A stretch of DNA of 64,000 nucleotides from Monilinia fructicola (taxonomy: Eukaryota; Ascomycota; Leotiomycetes; Helotiales; Sclerotiniaceae), in NCBI GenBank assembly GCA_008692225.1, contig VICG01000013.1:248001-312000 (forward strand). Reading direction: 5' to 3'. The notes beneath the pieces were generated by a model. That model did no database searches, was not told where the DNA came from, and saw only the letters and a program-made list of their open reading frames with translations. Each line of letters begins with the position of its first letter. The first letter of the stretch is position 1. The translations under genes were made by a program, and so were the position numbers. Below are positions 58,929 through 64,000 of this stretch, piece by piece.

Positions 58929-61900
58929 TGGTAGGGGGGGCGGAGAGGAGGAAGATAGCGGTTCCGTTCGATTCGCAGATAATAAGCATAAGTGACTGGT
59001 ACTGGAGTCGGATGAATAGCTGACAGATCGTGCACGAAGAGATTTCCATAGAGTGGGGAGGTCGATAACATCTACCTGAGGCTATCTAATTCCGTAGGCA
59101 TTGAAGGAATTCTTTATGCGCGATGTTAAATACATCAGGAGCGACTCACTCGAACGGAAATCGCCAGCACATGATCATATGCAAGATGTAGTGAGAGTTA
59201 GAGAAGAGGGATAAATGTAAGGAAAGACCGAACGGAGCGTGATGTGTATGGCAGAAATGGCCGGAGGATGCACCCCACAATAAAAATTAGCTGTGTGGCA
59301 AGACGGTTCACGTGGTAGGACCTGGCGGGTAGCGTTAATAGCGCAAGACCTATATCTTGAGGCAAAAACGTATTTGCATAGGTATGTCACTGGTGGCTGC
59401 CAGGGACAAGGCTCGACAAGAGGGATATTAAGCGACAAAAGCAAATATGAGAATCACGACACACTGTTAAAGTATTAAGTTTCAGTGTGGTTTGCAATAT
59501 TTAGGGAAAACTTTATCGCGTCTGAAATCACGTGAATCTAGATGATATTGTGACGTGTAGGTACACGTGCATGCTCAAGTTTATGCATAAAGTGAGAGTA
59601 AAGTTCCTGGTGCTTTGGTGCATTGAAAACTACGTGTGGGCGGTTGTGGGTGATTTGAGGTTGTTAGATGATATCAGGCTTTTGGGTACGTCACGCAGCA
59701 AGATAAATCAGAGAGGCAAGGCCTCAGCTCTGCTTATGTGAGTGGGTCTGAGTCTGGGGCTACTTTATTGCTATTGGGGAGCCCGGGTACAGCCGAGAGA
59801 ATATGTAATGAAACGATCTGGAAGTTTGTCATATATGACATGTGCGATTTTCGAAATGGATGTATCGAAAATGTATCAATGAGTCACGCTTGATAGGCGT
59901 CTGGAATTCGTGCCAATCTGTATCAAGGAAATATGCGGATAGGAGTACCGTAGTAGAAGATTTTGTAGTCTATAGAATTATCGCAAGTAGTTGTACGGAG
60001 TAGAGGAGGGATGGGAGGGGCAAAGGTGTAGGAAGTGAGGAGTAAGTTTAGGTACCGTAGGATGGTATCAGAATAGGACAAGGTCGAAAGAAGGAAATGA
60101 GAGGGTGGAGAGTACGGGCGCAAGAGAGAGGATGTGAAGGGGGGAGGGTAGAGATGGCGCTGAGTTAGGATTAGCACGTGAGAGAGTGAAGAGCTGCGAG
60201 GAAGGTAGGAAGAGAGGAGAGGAGAGGGAAATTGGGAGAAGATCGAAAGAGGGAAGGAACGCATAGCACTAGAAGTATGTAAGGAGGAGAGGTCTACGAA
60301 AGGATGAGAAGGGAGCAGGGAGTATAGAAGCCGAAGAGGTAGATGATTTATATCTATTTAGAGTGGATGAAATGGAATGGTAAATTGTAACTTATATTGG
60401 ATGATGAGTAGAACTGAATACCTGTAAAAATGCAGGGACAAGTTTGGAATAATGATATTCTCGCGGGATGAGGGTAGCTGGTTAGAGAATGAGTACAAAG
60501 ATAATAGAGACTGTAAAACCTAAATGAGCTAAAATTCGATGTGGTGAATGAAACAGAGAGTACGAATGCGCAAGACAGCGTATAGTTTAGGAGAGGAGGA
60601 GGGGAGAAGTAAATGAAACTGAGCCCTGAAATTCAACGAGAGAATCGATCAGATAGAGCGAAATAGCAGGAGTATAGGCCCGAACAAGGTACTATGATAG
60701 ACATTAGTGGGACAGATCGTTATGAAGACTGTGCAGAGATGGTAAGTTGATATGTATAAGACTGAACTTGAGAGACTAGTCGCAAGTCGAGAAGTCAGCT
60801 GAAATAATGAAGCTAAGCTATAACTGATGATAACTACCTCATATCGTAATACATACATAACTTTCATATCATGAGAAAAACAATGTAGAATATAAGGCAA
60901 TACGATACAACCATGACATGGCGTATAGGAGATGAATGGAAAAGAACAGAGTTTCATTTACATCCTGCAGATATGAAGGTAGGGTGGTAGTCATACTTGA
61001 CTGTGCACGCGAGAGTTGAGCAGGAAAAGCCTAACGACGCTAACCTAAAGGAGCCTAACCGACAAAACTTCAAACATACAACCCGAAACACACAAATCAA
61101 ATCCAATATGGACTTCGCCTAATCGATACGGGAATCAAGAGGTGAAGAGAGATAAATATGAAGATAAATGGGAATAAGAAGATAGGGGAATAGGGCATTG
61201 CTGATGTAATATCCTATAAAATGACGCAAGATTGGGTTAGTGTGTGATATGTATGGGGGAGAGGGGGAGGGGGAGTCGGAGGGAGGTATATTGAAAATAG
61301 CAGAGAAATGTTATTACGGTAAGCGTGAGGGATGACGTGGATGACTGCGCAATGCGTGGATGAAGATAGTACTGTGACTAAGACTGTTGGAGAACGTGAG
61401 CGGACGAAGGAGGGAGAAAAAAGCAGAGGAAAGGGAAGGTGAAAGGGAAGAGAAGGAGAAGAGGAGAGGGAGGGAAATTAATAGATAAGTTATGTTACTC
61501 GTACCTGTCTGTCTGATCTGTCTGTATGTATGATAATAATATAATAATAATTATGATGTAAAAATAGTGTGTGTGTAGTGGGATGATAATGATTTACGAA
61601 TAAGACCATAAATATGAAACAAATGCCTTACGATGCTGATGCCAATGAACCAAGTACAATACCATCCAACCATCCATAACACGAAATAGGCCCCGCACCA
61701 GAGCCGAGAATTAACAGATAATACGACTGTATCACGTTAAGAAGATATATGAGTCCCAAATCGACAAAAAGAGGGGAGAAAAGAAATATATAATATCGTG
61801 AGAGAATGTTAGAAAATGATTGAGAATTAGGTAAAGAAGAGGAATGAGGAAAAAGTGGGACCAAATGATAGAAGGAGAGGAAAAGAGCGTAAATTACCCG

Positions 61901-63980
61901 AGGAACATACAGAACCAAAACGCCAACAACGGAAGCATGTGAAACGCCAGAGCTGCGGAGAGCTATGGAGGCGCGCGGGTGTAGAGGAAAAAAATTCCCG
62001 TACAAGAGAGTACGAAGAGAGAAGAGGAAAAAACGAGAAGAGGAGAGAAGGATTTAGCGGTACATAAAGTCGAAGGGTGGGAAACCAGAGCACGACGAGC
62101 TGAAGGTGAGACTACGCACACTGGCTTAAGAAGCGGATGGCTATGGTTCGGCCGCGATTTGTCGAAGATAAGCTGTGTATGCCTACGTCCGATCAGGAAT
62201 ATGCGCTGGGTGGTCCTTTTGAGGCTACATCCAGCGTAGTGAGACGCGTTGGTCAGAGAGACTGACCAATTCTTCAAAGGGAAGTGCTATAATGTATGTG
62301 CATACGGCTGCGGAAAGAGTACTCAAGGGGGGTCTCCTAACATATTCGTTCTCCCTTTATTTCATTTAATGCTATTCTCGATTTCCGACTCGAGAGTTCT
62401 CTGTGTCTCGAGGTGTAAACTACGGTTGCCTCCACGACGTTTTTCCACCATAAATCTCACTATCATCATCTCGCCTGGCGTGCTCGCAGTCCGATGTATA
62501 GCGAGTCTCCACAGGAAAATCTGTGATCGGCCTGCGGATGAATACAGGAACTAGCATCAGGCCGATCATTCGGCACCGACGACTAGCTGGGACACCCATT
62601 CAGCGCGGGACCGTTGCACCGGCCGAGAATCGAGCTCATCGTAGAACTCGCGTGAGCAGAATGCGAGGCCCAGGAAGTGCATTATCGATGCCAACTGATC
62701 TGTACTGTGGAAACCTGTGACTGTGACTGAGTTTAGACGATCTATATCGAAGGAGCGCCCGGCTTCAGCTTCGAGCACCACCGCACCCACTATAACTGAG
62801 AAGTAGCATCCACGATTGACCGGGAGCATTGTCCAGTCGAAGACAAGGAACAATCCGAATCACCATTCATATATAGCACCACACAGTTATCAACTCCATC
62901 ACACTAGCGATCAACGGCAAAAGATACACAAGGACAGAGCCGGAGCACTACCCTCCAGCGGAGTACGCGAGAATCACGACACCAAATTGCCTACAGGTCG
63001 CCATAAGCACACCTAATGGCCAACGTTGTATCTTCACTGGGCAGATCAGAGACCTTCAGCCCTACGCGGTATAGCCAGATGACGGAATAGGGTGGTCGGG
63101 ATCCCGGAGAACTGGTGCGGGTCGCTCTGGCGTGGCTCGTTCACTGAGGATATTCTCGCTCGCGGATGTTCTCAGAAGGCTATGCAATCAGTGATGACTC
63201 GCTGCATCCGCAAACACCTCACTTACTGTCTCGCTCTTGGTAGTGGCACTGGCGTTAAGCACGCTACCTATCGATTAAAGGACGGTCGCTAATGCTCGTA
63301 GGCGCTGTGCCATGGCTGATCGCGCCGCCGGCGCTGATTCGATGAGCGAGACACTGCGGAAGGCGCAGTAGGGTGAGCCTACGGGAATACGACGAGAGTG
63401 TCGTAAGCATTCCATCAAATTGCATGGAGTCGACGTCTGCAGATCCAGAGCTAGGAAGCGAGGCCGATCTACGGCTATGAACGTGAGACGCGCGTCAAGC
63501 CCAGTGGCTCTACAAGCGGTCAGCGTTCGTTGATGAGAATACGTGCGATAACCGTACCGAGCGGACTACAGTGAGTAAGAAGACCCTGAACGTCTGGCTC
63601 AGTTAGGGTACGGATGCTCGGTCGAGGTCGAGATCTTCTGGGCAGGGCGTCGGCCTGAACTAGATCACTATAGAGTTGCTTGCTGAACTTGCACACACGC
63701 ACACGCTGGTATTCCTCGACGTAGTGTTCTAGTCTGACAGTGACGTTGGAGCGAAGACCGTCTGATGACATCAGACAGTAGATCACGCATACCTAGTTAG
63801 GGTCGTGCAACAGCGTGGCACGGCGGAGAGGCGCAGTGCAGCCTGCATAAGGCGAATCCTGTGAGAGATGGTACAGTCGCCCCGGGGTACGTCAGCAGCC
63901 CAGGCTATGACAGGAACGCTGTATATGATAAGAGATTTGTAGCGCGTTGAATAACAAATTTGAAAACGATAAAGTGACGC

Positions 63981-63999
63981 CGAAGGGCGACGCCCTTCG
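63981..63999. repeat. GC-rich perfect palindrome at the window end
   Basis: 9-bp arms CGAAGGGCG and CGCCCTTCG separated by a single A; can form a tight hairpin. It starts just after an AT-rich stretch. Confidence 0.7.
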
Positions 64000-64000
64000 C

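Larger units (their letters stand above)
57955..64000. other. Terminal 6 kb without a recognisable gene
   Basis: Apart from one decayed frame at 58428-58928 I find nothing codable. From about 59.9 to 62.1 kb the plus strand is strongly purine-rich. From about 62.3 kb composition becomes balanced and CpG-containing, unlike the rest of the intergenic DNA. No tRNA, rRNA or telomere repeat recognised. Confidence 0.45.

Noticed and set aside
1..64000. CRISPR arrays, bacterial operons, phage genes
   Set aside because: Eukaryotic gene structure throughout; all tandem repeats are microsatellites without unique spacers.

Overview
The window is nuclear DNA of a filamentous ascomycete (Pezizomycotina). 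Genes have short introns (about 43-70 nt) with GT/AG ends and CTAAC/CTGAT-like branch points, intergenic space is wide and rich in microsatellites, and one very AT-rich transposon relic looks RIP-mutated. The gene set (Zn2Cys6 regulator, pisatin-demethylase-like P450, cytochrome-b5-fused sphingolipid desaturase, DIM-2-type DNA methyltransferase with BAH domain) fits a Leotiomycete such as the Sclerotiniaceae; that placement is an inference from protein character only.

Layout: a gene running off the left edge (about 69-128, minus); lysyl-tRNA synthetase (785-2673, minus); a GPI-anchored cupredoxin-like wall protein (3659-4559, minus); a P450 (6347-8087, minus); a 1-kb TIR transposon relic (9994-10998); then an oxidoreductase-rich stretch: Zn2Cys6 regulator (13297-14872, minus) divergent from a TetX-like flavin monooxygenase (15472-16707, plus), a PNPOx-FNR fusion oxidoreductase (17804-19661, plus), a degenerate kinase-like protein (19919-21115, plus), an alpha/beta hydrolase (21257-22628, minus) and a zinc alcohol dehydrogenase (23173-24543, minus). 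Next come a decayed coding stretch (about 25.4-26.06 kb), a TAPT1/Emp65 membrane protein (26441-29496, minus), the DNA methyltransferase (30386-34472, minus) and a sphingolipid Delta-8 desaturase (36351-38080, minus). After a repeat-rich 4 kb come two small unrecognised genes (42-44 kb), an MFS permease (44290-46020, minus), a kinase-fold protein (46986-48245, minus), a 5.3-kb gene-poor region full of microsatellites, an Ser-His-Arg-rich membrane-anchored protein (53603-55744, plus), a small hidden minus-strand gene (57402-57954) and 6 kb without a recognisable gene to the right edge.

The 13.3-24.5 kb oxidoreductase block, with its divergent regulator/monooxygenase pair, could be an aromatic or xenobiotic-processing cluster; there is no PKS, NRPS or terpene backbone gene. 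A strong cross-cutting observation is that several highly conserved genes (lysyl-tRNA synthetase, P450, desaturase, methyltransferase) carry single-base indels, mostly in short homopolymers, that break otherwise perfectly conserved proteins. This looks more like unpolished long-read sequence than decay, but two in-frame TAA codons in the methyltransferase cannot be explained by indels and deserve checking.
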